Positions 25,701 through 35,450 of a stretch of DNA of 64,000 bases are shown here, one piece after another (within the stretch, counting starts at the first letter, position 1; every line of letters starts with the position of its first letter). The notes under the pieces are model-generated. The model worked only from the letters and a program-made list of their open reading frames with translations. It had not been told where the DNA came from and searched no databases. Position numbers and translations under genes: made by a program. The DNA is from Lolium rigidum (lineage: Eukaryota > Streptophyta > Magnoliopsida > Poales > Poaceae), in contig NC_061509.1 in assembly GCF_022539505.1 (NCBI RefSeq), forward strand, positions 210,266,254 through 210,330,253, given 5' to 3'.

Positions 25701-26496
25701 GAGATGTACGCGTTGCAACAACATAAGCTCCATCATCACCACCACAAACCAACACCCAGTACCACAACAACAAGATCACAAGGCAGCGGACCAATGCGCC
25801 GGGGTTGCAGCCATTGCCGTCCAGCCGGTGTCAAGGTCGGAGTCAAGGTAAACGCATCAGCAGCCAACACAGCACCACACCACCATCACCACACTGAGCA
25901 GATCGACGCAGGGGACCAGGAGATGGTCATCGGCGTCGGGATAATCGATGTAGGGATCGAGGTCTTTGACGAGGAGGCGTATTGGTGGAGTAGCAGAAGG
26001 CGCGATAGCCGGGACCGGCGACCACCATGCCGCAACAACGAACCCAAGCCATGGCTAGGGTTTCCTCGCTGGCGGGCGCATTTGAGCGGGGAGACAGCGA
26101 GGCAGGCGATAATCTGTAGATGATACCGTGGCGAGGCCGAATCGGCGGCCGGCGGTGGCCGGGATGGCAGCATCGCTAGGAGGAGGCCAGGTCGCGTGCG
26201 TGCTTGTGGAGGAGAAAGGTGATAGGAAACGAGAGTGTGAGGGAGACGTGAGGCGCTGTATTGTGTTGGACTCGTATGTGTATGGGCTAGTATGACCGAG
26301 TCATGTACTACTAAAGTAGGAGGCTGTGCTGATCTTCTGTAAAGAGTTTATGTGTACCTCTATAGACATGCCTTGGACTCGCATATGTTTCTGTTGTACC
26401 ACTCTGAGGGATGTAATACGAGTGGAATGGTGTTTCACTTGTGTTATGTCAACGACTTGCGTACTACACCATGCAGTGGTATGATGGGTCACCGCA
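22777..26496 (+). mobile_element. Second solo LTR of the long-LTR family
   Basis: The LTR starts TGTAACATCCCAGG at 22777 and ends GGGTCACCGCA at 26496. Flanking bases are TTACA (22772-22776) and TTACC (26497-26501), a target duplication with one mismatch. Ends and subterminal parts match the reverse complement of the solo LTR 659-12240; for example 26387-26492 matches 663-768 in inverse. It is about 3.7 kb against 4.9 kb, so one copy carries large indels. It interrupts the TIR element 20366-26994. ORFs inside are short and overlap on both strands, with no recognised domain. Confidence 0.82.
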
Positions 26497-26760
26497 TTAC
26501 CGCCATTGTTCTGGCCGAGGACGAGCTCGAGGTCGCGGCCGAACTCGAGATGCCGATGAAGACTGGGGAGCAGGTTGCGGCCGATGTCGCGGTGCTGCTC
26601 GCCGACGTATCCTCCTCCGGTACCGGTGCTCCTCCTTGCGGCGGTGCGGCGGATTGGTCGACGGGAGAGAAACTGACTGTTGATTTGACAGTTTGGAGGT
26701 GGTGAGAGTCAAGTCGCGAGTGAGAGGAATGAGAGGGGAGCGGTGAGGCTTATTATGGCG
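26497..26760 (-). pseudogene. Basic Arg/Pro-rich 5' exon relic of the split TIR element
   Basis: On the minus strand an ORF across this stretch encodes a Ser/Thr-rich start and then an Arg-rich run (HRRKEEHRYRRRIRRRAAP). It is cut off by the solo LTR at 26496. The position just inside the right TIR, and the transcription direction inward, are like the Myb/SANT gene of the neighbouring element. No domain is identified, so this is inferred from layout. Confidence 0.3.
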
Positions 26761-27352
26761 CGTGTTCCCGAAGGAACGCGGCGTTTCCTTCTCCCTTCCC
26801 CACGCGTGCAGCCTTCTGGCCGCAACGGGCCTGACTCCAGAGAAACTGCCATTCCGGACGTTCGTCCAGGGCCTGTCCCAGGGGTGCTTTGAGACCCAGT
26901 TCATGCGACAACACGACATTCTACACGCAACCAAACGGGCCGAAAATTGTTGGGCTGATGCGAGCCAAGGTCTATCCAGGCTACCAAACGCGCCCTAGGT
27001 GTACACTTATAAATATGGAGTGACACCTAAGAGCATCTTTAGCTGCGTTCCTCAAGGGCGTGTTTGGTTGCCTGCATCCCCCTTGGCTCGCATTAGCCCA
27101 GCTTTTTTCGGCCCGTTTGGTTACCTGGTCGAGGTCACGTTCTTGCACGGACCGCTTCTCAAAGCACCCTCGGGCCAGGCCCTGGAGGAATGCCCGGTTC
27201 GGCCATTTCTAGCGAGCCACCCCCATTTCCGCACAAGTGGAAAACACGGTGTCCTCGCAGATCCACCGCCGCGGGAGATGGCGGGAGCTTGCGCGGGACG
27301 ACGAAATCTCGGCGGGCTGAATTCGGTCACCGCGCTTGAATTTTCGCCACCG

Positions 27353-27359
27353 TATATAG
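27353..27359 (+). promoter_or_regulatory. TATA box of the Myb/SANT-like gene
   Basis: TATATAG lies 67 bases before the proposed start codon at 27426, in GC-rich sequence. Confidence 0.5.
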
Positions 27360-27425
27360 GGGCGGCTGTCTCACCGGCAAAAATCCTCCATTTCCCCCAT
27401 TTCGAGCTCATCCACCGTCCCCGAC

Positions 27426-28806
27426 ATGGGCGGCTCTACCTCACCCGCACGGTCAGCGAGGCTTGCAGCGGCGACGGCGGCTGTGGCGGCGGCTACTGGC
27501 CGTGGAGGATGGTCGTCTTCTTCGTCTGCGTCGATGACTTCGGTTGTGGTAAGCTTTTGCAAACCCTAGCCTTAGATCTAGATCTTTTGGGTACACAACC
27601 GGGGTCTGAACGAATCCATTGTAGGACATTCCTTGTCGCCGGTGGAGGTTGCGGAGGTTTTCCAGGTTCCATCTGACTCAACGACGGGGACGGTGGTGCT
27701 GGCTGCATCTTTCACTGGGACGGTGGTGCTGCCTGCATCTTCGTCAGGGTCCCCTGCTTCCCCTACCTCGGTGTTGCGTGTGGCTCCTTTGACTGCAAGG
27801 CCGATCTTACCTACCTCACTGTTCATTGATAGTTCATAGATCTGCTAGTGCTTATGGATGTCCATGTGGTAGTTCATAGATCTGCTAGTGCTTGAGGATG
27901 TCCATGTGGTAGTTCATAGATCTGCTAGTGCTTAAGGATGTCCATGTGGTAGTTCATTGATTTGCTAGTGCTTAAGGATGTCCATGTGGTAGTTCATTGA
28001 TCTGCTACTGCTTAAGGATTTTCATGTGGTAGTTCATTGATCTGCTAGTGCTTAAGGATTTTCATGTGGTAGTTCATTGATCTGCTAGTGTTTGTCATGT
28101 AGGCAATCATACCTTTGGGCTCCCTGATCTGTCTGCGCCAACTGTGAATGCTCAGCCATGTCTGATTGCAAGCAAACTAGCCATGGTTTGGAAACCTGAG
28201 CTATCAGAGTTTGTGCTGAAATGGTTGGTTCAGCTCGTCCGTAGCGGCGTCTGCTTCAACATGGGATTCAATGAGCATCAGATAAAGAAGGTAGCCGCGG
28301 ATGTTCTTGCATTCGCCGGCGTACATGTCACCACTCTTCAGCTGTACAACCACATCAGAAACTGGAGGACGAAGTGGAGCGTCATCATGATGATGAAATC
28401 CGATCGCATTCTGGACTGGAGCGAAGATGGTTGCTGCTTCTACGGCGGTGATGAAGGGGCGGCGGACGAGTACATCCAGGCACAAAGCCTCATTGAGTTC
28501 CTGCATAGATCTAAAAGTATATATATGTCAATGTCGTCCGCACTAACATGTGTTCCTTGTGGATTGCAGCGGTACCCGATGCACCGTCAGTACGTCGGCA
28601 CCTCGATCACCAACTATGCTCAGATGAAGACGATCTTCACTCCCTGGTTCGTCTGCAAGGCGTAGCTGTTCCAGCCTAACTTGCTGATCAGGGCTATCGA
28701 CTTCATTGCAGTCAATGAAGACGAGTATGCCGTCTACCGTAAGCTGCAGCCACCGGAGAGGAGGAGCTGGCTTAGGACTTGGCTCCGCAACCAGTTTCCT
28801 TCCTAG
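27426..28806 (+). pseudogene. Myb/SANT-like (Myb_DNA-bind_3) domain gene with an in-frame stop
   Basis: A first exon from 27426 (MGGSTSPARSARLAAATAAV) ends at a GTAAGC donor at 27549. A second Ser/Thr/Pro-rich exon (HSLSPVEVAEVFQVPSDS) lies at about 27627-27838. The main exon starts after TCATGTAG at about 28102 and encodes NHTFGLPDLSAPT and then the domain: three conserved helices with MVWKPELSEFVLKWLVQLV, GFNEHQIKKVAADV, LQLYNHIRNWRTKW and a final WSEDGCCFYGGDE. The tail has YVGTSITNYAQM. A single TAG at 28663-28665 interrupts it; the same frame continues LFQPNLLIRAIDFIAVNEDE to a stop at 28806. Such proteins are the DNA-binding ORF1 partner of Harbinger transposases. The splice phase between exons 1 and 2 does not fit well, so another lesion is likely. 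Confidence 0.7.
27830..28103. repeat. Nearly seven tandem copies of a 40-bp unit
   Basis: Units start at 27830, 27870, 27910, 27950, 27990 and 28030, with a partial one at 28070. Each begins TAGTTCATWGATCTGCTAGT and ends CATGTGG. The array lies in an intron of the Myb/SANT-like gene and grades from one variant to another along its length. Confidence 0.95.
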
Positions 28807-28953
28807 TGCTTCTGCTTCCTTCTCATGATCCGCTGATTTTGGGAGGTGATCTTGTATCCCTCCATTAGCTAGGACTTGCTACAACCTGATATCCGGTTTG
28901 TAATGATGAACTTGTTCAAGGTGGTATATACTAACCCCTTGTGATGAACCTGT

Positions 28954-28991
28954 GATGCATCACGAAGTAGTCACTTCGTTCGTGATGCATC
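28954..28991. repeat. 13-bp perfect inverted repeat
   Basis: GATGCATCACGAA (28954-28966) and its exact complement TTCGTGATGCATC (28979-28991) are separated by 12 bases. They lie downstream of the Myb/SANT-like gene. It could be an RNA hairpin in a 3' UTR or the nucleus of a small MITE. Confidence 0.75.
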
Positions 28992-29008
28992 GCCCACTAA
29001 GTAGTAGT

Positions 29009-29349
29009 TGTAGGATAACGTTGCATAGAAAACAAAAATTTTCCTACCGCGAACACGCAATCCAAGCCAAGATGCAATCTAGAAGACGGTAGCAACGAGG
29101 GGGTATCGAGTCTCACCCTTGAAGAGATTCCAAAGCCTACAAGATGAGGCTCTTGTTGCTGCGGTAGACGTTCACTTGCCGCTTGCAAAAGCGCGTAGAA
29201 GATCTTGATCACGATCGGTTCGGCGCCACGAACGGGCAGCACCTCCGTACTCGGTCACACGTTCGGTTGTTGATGAAGACGACGTCCACCTCCCCGTTCC
29301 AGCGGGCAGCGGAAGTAGTAGCTCCTCTTGAATCCGACAGCACGACGGC
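29009..29349. repeat. Inserted repeat, unclassified, running into the gap
   Basis: From TGTAGGATAACGTTGCATAG onward the sequence changes character from the element's 3' region. I recognise this start as a high-copy Triticeae repeat but cannot name the family. Its other end is lost in the gap. Confidence 0.4.
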
Positions 29350-29449
29350 NNNNNNNNNNNNNNNNNNNNNNNNNNNNNNNNNNNNNNNNNNNNNNNNNNN
29401 NNNNNNNNNNNNNNNNNNNNNNNNNNNNNNNNNNNNNNNNNNNNNNNNN
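29350..29449. other. Assembly gap (100 N)
   Basis: Exactly 100 undetermined bases. That is a conventional placeholder, so the real distance is unknown. ORFs crossing it are meaningless. Confidence 1.
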
Positions 29450-29979
29450 CTAAGTGAAGGGGTTATCACAACATTGAGCTATCTGCAACCAAACAGGCCG
29501 TGGGCTGCACGAGCAGGGAAGAAAGTACTGTTAACGGGCAACCAAACGATGGGCCCTGGGTTCCGTTCACGATGCGCAGGGGCTCCCATCTTGCTGGCGC
29601 AGTCATGCAGGAAATCGGCCCAGGCAACCAAACGCGCCCCAAATTTTTTGATGCGGCGCCAGGCATTTTTCGTTTCCAGTCGCACGTTCCAAAGTCTATT
29701 TCCGTCCGACGTGACCCAATAAGGTGTCCGGTGCCCCGAGCCCGTCCCCGCTCCACAGGGGACGCTCCGGGCACGCCAGACAGCGTGAGGTGGGGATTGG
29801 CCTGCCCGATGCGTCATTGACACATTCAAATTTAACCCAACCGTCGCCTACCTCGGGATGGAGGTTATTGGCGCGTAGCGACGGTGCAGTTTCCGCGGAG
29901 GCGGAGCGATACGTCTCGTTGCGTCTAGCTCTCCGTGCTGGAATTAATGAGCGCCACCGCTCCCTCGCCTACCTCCGGC

Positions 29980-29988
29980 CTATAAAGA
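29980..29988 (+). promoter_or_regulatory. TATA box of the B3-like gene
   Basis: CTATAAAGA lies 100 bases upstream of the ATG at 30080. A leader rich in ACACAAACCCTAGC, common in grass 5' UTRs, follows. Confidence 0.6.
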
Positions 29989-30079
29989 GGGGTGCTCTCG
30001 CATCGTCCCTCACACACAAACCCTAGCACCTCTCTCCCCAACCCTAGCCGCCACCATCTCAAGAGTCGAGGGCTATTCC

Positions 30080-30521
30080 ATGGCTGGTAGAGGCCGAGGC
30101 CGAGGTTGCGGCCACGGCCGCAGCCGTGCTGGAGCAGCAAGGCCTGCACGGTCGCCCGTGCCTGTGATGTCATCGTCTTCCGAGGGGGAGTGGGAGTTCG
30201 AGTTCATCGTCGTCCTCAATGGCGACCCACTCGGCATCCATAGGCTGCCAAATAAGTTCGCCGAGTTCATCACCGGCAACGAGCCGGCCACGCTGCAGCT
30301 GGATGCGGCTTCTACCGGTGGCCGGTGGACATGCTCTTCGACGGGCGCGGCAAGATTTACCTCCCACCGACTGGGAGAAGTCTGTGCGCTTCCACGACAT
30401 CCAACCTGGTTGCGTCCTCACGTTCTCCTACCAAGGCGATGAGGAGATGAGCATGAAGGTGTTCGACGACACGTCGTGCCGCCGGCACTACCACGGCGAC
30501 GATGAAGAGGACGACGATTGA
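30080..30521 (+). pseudogene. B3-domain (REM-like) protein gene with two frameshifts
   Basis: The ORF opens MAGRGRGRGCGHGRSRAGAA and enters a B3-like domain at FEFIVVLNGDPLGIHRLPNK and FAEFITGN. Near 30312 the frame shifts to read RWPVDMLFDGRGKIYL. Near 30375 it shifts again to DWEKSVRFHDIQPGCVLTFS, then MKVFDDTSCRRHYHGDDEED to the stop at 30521. The three pieces join to about 145 codons, a normal length for a small single-domain B3 protein. The acidic end after RRHYH resembles the other B3 relics in this window. It lies inside the TIR element 27031-31013. The product would have been a nuclear DNA-binding protein; sequencing error at either shift cannot be excluded. Confidence 0.78.
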
Positions 30522-30719
30522 ACACACTGAGTGTTCTTTCTTCGCAGCAAAAATGATCACAGAGGTTTCTGTATGTTCTCCCTGCATAGGACCAACAGAG
30601 CTATCATTACCAGCTGGATTTTCCAGTTTGGATAACTGAGAGTGCCTGAGAGTGTTTTTTCTTGGCACCGAACATACGGAATTTGCGAGGCCAACTCTAG
30701 TTAGGTTTCCTCATTTTGC

Positions 30720-30815
30720 AATGTTTTAACTATGTATTAGTTTGTGTAAACCATGTTCCAAACTATGTATTAGTTTGTGTAAAACCATGTTTCCAATTAT
30801 GTAGTTTGTGTAATG
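30720..30815. repeat. Three degenerate direct repeats in the B3 gene 3' region
   Basis: The phrase ACTATGTATTAGTTTGTGTAA followed by CCATGTTCC occurs twice with a shorter third copy, at a spacing of about 36 and 33 bases. Confidence 0.75.
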
Positions 30816-31016
30816 TTCCTCCTCTCTATTGAAATGAAAATGCAATTTTTTTTTTCAAAAAACAGTAGTTTAATGTAAAAACAAGTTTGGGGGCCACGTT
30901 TGGGGGACGCGGCTGGGGAGCGACGCCCCCTAAACGCGGCACAAAGAAAAAATGTCCCCGACGCTCGACCCGCCGTTTGGGAGACGATTTGGAAGACGCG
31001 GTTGCAGATGCTCTAA

Positions 31017-31361
31017 GTCCAACAAATCCTGGTTTAGTGCGCCAGCTAAACATCCATATGGTTAGATCTTCAAAAAAGTTAAATAATTTTTTTTTCATGT
31101 AGAGGATACACATATGTCCGTACCAAATTATGTACCGAAATTCAAAAATATGTATATTAAGAAAAAATGACAGTTTTACAACAAACAATATGAAGGAATC
31201 CTATATATTTCCGGAAGGCCTTCAACTTAGTACCCGTCAAAAAAAAGTACGCGGACACCATGTAAGTTAAGAAAAGATCAAATTCATATATGTTCCTATC
31301 AGATTCATGAGTACCCATGTTCCGAATATTCGCATTAGGGTACCTTTTTAGAGAACTGTCT
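31017..31361. other. AT-rich intergenic DNA
   Basis: No gene or clear repeat boundary is visible. The minus-strand ORFs here are low-complexity. Confidence 0.4.
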
Positions 31362-31720
31362 TTGGCACGTGAGCACCAGTGCTCTAGGTTCTTGAAAAAC
31401 ATATTTCTGGGATTGCAAAAAATATGAGCTTAAATATTCACATACATATAAATCTTTTGAAGGTACAGTAGAAATTTCGTTGAAAATATGTTGTATTATG
31501 AACTACATAAAAAAGATAAATTTCCGACAAAAACTATACCTATACATAGCCATAATTTTTTCCTTGTAGCGCAAAATACAACACACTTTCTACCAAAACT
31601 TCACATGAGTATTGAGACATGTATATGTATTCATAGAATACATTTTAGGATTTTTGGTAACATAGAACTATATGTTTTAAAAATATAAAAAAGGGAGCAC
31701 TGGTACTCAGGTGCACCAAA
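31362..31720. mobile_element. Foldback or MITE-like element
   Basis: The ends TTTGGCACGTGAGCACCAGTGCTC (from 31362) and GGGAGCACTGGTACTCAGGTGCACCAAA (to 31720) are imperfect inverted repeats of about 27 bases. The interior is AT-rich and non-coding. The target duplication is unclear. Confidence 0.5.
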
Positions 31721-31797
31721 TCTGCGCCCGTTTTGAGTTAGAGAGATCTCACCAGTATAGATCGAAAAAGGAGCACCGAATATATCTCAAAAAACAT

Positions 31798-32300
31798 AAG
31801 AGCATCTCCACCGACACCCTTAAATAGGCGCTGGCAGGGGTGCCGACAGTATTATATTGGGGCGTTGGGACCTGCTCCCAAATTTCGGTCCAATTTAGGG
31901 AGATGTTGCACATACCGACGACCCTGATAAGAATTTCTAAAAAATTATTGAACATATGAATATGAACAAATTGCGAAAGGATGTGAAGCGGGCCTTTGTT
32001 GCTCTGCAAGCTTGATTTGCCATTGTTCGGTACCTCGCTCTTACCTGGTCGAAACATTAGATAGGGGAGGTCACGACTGCTTGTGTGATATTGCACAACA
32101 TGATTATTGAGAGCGAGCGAAAATTCGTAGTGTTTGATACTGAACAGTATGAATGGATGGATCCTATTGTAGATGTTAATCACGGCGTGCCGCTAACCTT
32201 GCTACTTTTCTCGCAAGACGGCAAGAAGTTCGAGACACAAATATTTATCACCAACTGCAATTTATGGATCCGCAAAGCTACCGTCTAGTTTATTTATCTA
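31798..32300 (+). pseudogene. PIF/Harbinger transposase C-terminal relic with left TIR
   Basis: TAA then GAGCATCTCCACCGACACCC at 31798-31820 looks like a Harbinger left end. After about 145 bases, KDVKRAFVALQA, RFAIVRYLAL, and then CVILHNMIIESERKF, DTEQYEWMDP are read in two frames. This is the region around the last catalytic Glu helix of Harbinger nucleases (pattern R-K-D-V-E-R-A-F-G-x-L and C-x-I-x-H-N-M-I-I-E). No upstream DDE part is present, so it is an internal deletion copy. The right terminus could not be found. Confidence 0.72.
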
Positions 32301-32539
32301 TTTGCCATTGTGATCCAAACTTGTTAAATTATTTACCATGCTAAACTTATTCATTTGTTAAACTTATTATAAATTCTTGTAGTTTATTTGTTGTTTAAAA
32401 TTATAGAAAAAAACTGGCTGGACTTCGAATATTGGGGCGTATAGGGAGAACGACTGGGGCCCCCTCATTTGGGCCAATTTTTTCTTTCTGACGCCAGAAA
32501 AGACTGAATTAGGAATTCAGTTTAACTTTAGGGCCAGGC

Positions 32540-35270
32540 TACACGGTGCGCGCGCACGATTTTGCTTTACGCGGTGCCCTACCCGAAAATAGAAATAAGC
32601 AAAGCCCTCTGTTCCACGCATTCCAAAAATGGAAAGAATTCTGTCCCCCGTGTTCCGTCTCTCCTTCACACAAGCGGAACCAAAACAAATACTACGTACC
32701 TAGTTACCTAACACTTGCCCCACGCACAGTACTCAGAATAAAATACGAGAAATACTTCATGTAGAAAATACATTTCTGCAGTTGGTAAACCCCAATAAAC
32801 ATATTATAAATGCATGTACTCAGTTTCTTTCCTGTAAACTACAAATACATCCTAGTTCAAAATATACATCCTAGTTGGAATGCAGAGGAATTACATTCGC
32901 AGCAACAAGCACATGGTAAATTAGATGTAGCATTTGGCTAAGGGGTACATGATGTATTTGTGCATAGAAATTTCAGCATGAATGATCAATTTGATGTAAC
33001 AAAAAGCTAATAAGTACATCCCCAATCAATTACATGTATGTTCCTGTGAAAAATACTACATTCTAGGTTGTAAAAAAATACGTAAAACTAAATAAAATTC
33101 TAGATGTATAAAAGAGAAATAAAATACATCCTAACAATTGAAAATGTACAAAATGGCAGTAGATGTAGAAAAAAAAAGGAAAAAATTACATCTGGATGAA
33201 CCAAACCTGGGATCACAAATATACTAGTGTATTACTTGATCCATTCAAAATTCTGGATGTAGGAAAGAGAAAAAAATACATCCAGATGCACTAAAATTAC
33301 AAATATACTAGTGTTTTACTTGATCCATTCAAATTTCTGGATGTAGGAAAGAGAAAAAAATACATCCAGATACACTAAAATTACAAAAATACAGTACTAG
33401 TGTTTTATTTGATCCATTCAAATTTCTGGATGTAGAAAAAGGATAAAAGATACACCGACATGCATAAGTTTCATCTAGCTTTGGGAAAAACACATATTGA
33501 ACCTTTCATCATTCTCGATGTAAAAAAAAATGATCGAAAGTACATCCACTTCCAAAGTTACTAGCAGTCTAGCAGTATTGAGGGAAACTACTATTTGTTA
33601 CATCCTTCAGTTTTTCTAGATGTAGAAAATAGCAGGGTGGCTATCGGTTCTCGGCAGCGCCGACTGCTGAGCTATTGAAACATACGTGTGGAGTGTGTAC
33701 AAAGCTCGAGCATGGCTGATGGCTTGGCGACCTTAACTAGAAAAACTACTCCTAATTAAGTCCATAGATCAGGTGTCAAAATTTTAAGGCTCAGAATTTC
33801 CACCAAATTCCGCACTGGTGCTAGATCAAGTCCAACAATACTCTCCGACGAGTTGTAATGATCTAATGGGGAGCTGGTCAGCTCTACCAGAGGAATGGAC
33901 CCAATGGGGCGACGACTAACTATCCAACTTGCCTGCTGGATATCACTTGTAGCTTTTCCCATTGACTGCAATGGTAACGGCACCTCGCCTGAAAACTTGG
34001 GTCAGTTCAGGTGTTTGCATCACGCAGAACTACATCACTACCAGGGCAAAGACAAAAGTCTCACCATCGAACGGGAGGTCGTTGTGCAGCGCGCCTCTCG
34101 TCGCCGGTGGCCGCCCTACTCCCCACCACCAGATCCCCCACTCCTCCTCCGTGCCTCCGACATATAAGCCACTGCAGCATCGCCGTCTTCCGCCTCGGGA
34201 GCAGGGCACTGCGAATCCTCGCCAGCGGCACCACCAACATTCCACCATGCATTGGCCCTTGAGAGCGACGGCGCCGCTTGATTTCCCTCTCCCCAACAGC
34301 CAACACCATGGTCGCCGCCCTTCTCCTCTAGAGCGCGAGCACCACCACCGCCTCCGCCAAGATCTCTGATCCCGTCGATGGGGGCACGAGCTATCGCTTG
34401 AGTTCGTGGGGTGGGGAGTGGAATGGCCAGATGTGGGTGGGTAGGAGGTGTAGGGAGGCGCGCGAAGAAGGCCAGATCGCGGTGGCCGGAAAGGGCGCTG
34501 GTGTGAGCCGCCGGCGTCAATATTACTCTGACTTGTGTGAGAGAGGGCTTGCAGAGAGAAGGGGATAGGGATAAGCGATTCTGGGACCACAAAACGCGTG
34601 TCGTTTGTGTGAACCGCTTCGTCAAAGCCGCTCGATGGGAATCGGACGCGCGCGAAGGGTGGGCACGACGTAAGACCGCACAGTGCCCAGGCAGAAATTA
34701 GATTTGCCGTGGACGCTGCTACACAGTGCCCTAGCACCGATTAGTCTTACGGAGTGCCCCACCCAAAAATGGAAATAAATTAGTGTGACATTCTCCACGT
34801 TCCAAAAATAGAAAGTTATAATCCCACGCACTTCTTCTTTTCGTCCGGAATGTCCGCTGCACCTGAAACACGGGATGTGCAAAATCAACTACTCATTTCG
34901 TGCCTCCGTTCGAAGTTCACGACGAGAGCAAAAATGCAAGATCGATCCTGTAAAAATAAATACATCATCTAATTCTTCAGAAAAGTTATAATTCCAGATC
35001 AGTGCATGTAGAAAAAAGAGAGAAAATACATCTAACATTGGGAATTCTCTAACACTGCCGTCATTCGGGATGTAAAAAACCTGGGAGCAATATACTATTC
35101 TTACATCCAAAATAGAGGTGAATCAGATCTTGGATGTAGAAAATGAAGAAAAAATACATCTACCACTGTCATCATTTGGGATGTAAAAAAATCGAAAAAT
35201 ACAACCAGAACAATGGGGAGCATACTTTTATTACATCCTTGGATGTTTTTAGATGTAGAACTAAGGAGCC
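32540..35270. repeat. GATGTA/TACATC motif clusters with two related flanking blocks
   Basis: 32800-33640 and 34950-35260 hold more than twenty copies of GATGTA and TACATC in alternating orientation, often as GGATGTAGAAA...TACATCC pairs 15-25 bases apart. Each cluster is preceded by a related block (about 32550-32670 and 34735-34850) containing GCCC(T/C)ACCC, AAAATRGAAATAA and the TTCCAAAAATRGAAAG phrase. Dense subterminal motifs in both orientations are seen in CACTA and some Mutator elements, but no termini were found. The 33650-34740 part has ORFs on both strands with no domain. No gene is supported. Confidence 0.55.
33222..33480. repeat. About three tandem copies of an 84-89-bp unit
   Basis: Units start TACTAGTGTWTTACTTGATCC at 33222, 33306 and 33395. 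Each contains one GGATGTAG and, 15 bases later, one TACATCC; the third is degraded. Confidence 0.9.
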
Positions 35271-35450
35271 TTGGAGGAGCAGAAATTAACGGGAAGAGAA
35301 GTGGTGGCAGGGACTAGCAACGCGCTGGATCATGGGAGAGAGGGCCCAGCGGCTCGCCGTTCCCAACGGCACCAGGTGAGAATGGGGTCACCGGCGCGCC
35401 CGACGGCGAGGCGAAGGACTTTCCCTTCCCGACGGGCGACGGCGCTGATG

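Larger units (their letters stand above)
20366..26994 (-). mobile_element. TIR DNA transposon (Harbinger/Tourist-like), split by a solo LTR
   Basis: The left end GGCGCG(GCGCG)TTTGGTAG and the right end CTACCAAACGCGCC form a terminal inverted repeat. Both ends continue with a second GCCCGTTTGGT motif about 60-130 bases inside. A 3-bp CTA flanks each end (20363-20365 and 26995-26997). The right end (about 26820-26994, reverse complement) is clearly homologous to the left end of the element at 27056. Without the solo LTR at 22777-26496 the element is about 2.9 kb. Minus-strand gene relics inside run from about 26760 to 20795: a basic Arg/Pro-rich exon, a coiled-coil relic and a B3 domain. The left end has a small duplication of GGCGC, so the exact border is uncertain. 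Confidence 0.6.
27056..29639 (+). mobile_element. Harbinger/Tourist-like TIR element carrying a Myb/SANT-like gene
   Basis: The TIRs GGGCGTGTTTGGTTGCCTG (27056-27074) and CAGGCAACCAAACGCGCCC (29621-29639) match except at one base. The 3-bp CAA flanks both sides (27053-27055 and 29640-29642). Further GTTTGGTT motifs occur at both subterminal ends. GGGCSTGTTTGGTT termini are characteristic of Tourist/PIF elements. It carries one gene relic (27426-28806), a later repeat insertion at about 29009 and the assembly gap, so its true length is uncertain. Confidence 0.78.
27031..31013 (+). mobile_element. TIR element with GAGCATCT ends carrying a B3-like gene
   Basis: The left end GAGCATCTTTAGCTGCGTTCCTCAA (27031) and the right end ...GGAAGACGCGGTTGCAGATGCTC (31013) are imperfect inverted repeats. 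TAA flanks both (27028-27030 and 31014-31016), the target duplication usual for PIF/Harbinger. The element was split soon after its left end by another element (27056-29639). Without it, about 1.4 kb remains, filled by a promoter, a B3-like ORF and its 3' UTR. It contains no transposase and so is non-autonomous. Similar ends occur at 31798 and 62894. Confidence 0.75.

Noticed and set aside
29183..29722. ORFs crossing the N run
   Set aside because: The open frame is created by undetermined bases.
34030..34060. CACTACCAGGG as a CACTA terminus
   Set aside because: Single occurrence, no inverted partner and no 3-bp target duplication found.
34030..34737. Minus-strand ORFs of 235 and 169 codons
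   Set aside because: They overlap each other in different frames, are low-complexity Arg/Gly/Pro-rich, lie between motif clusters and have no domain.
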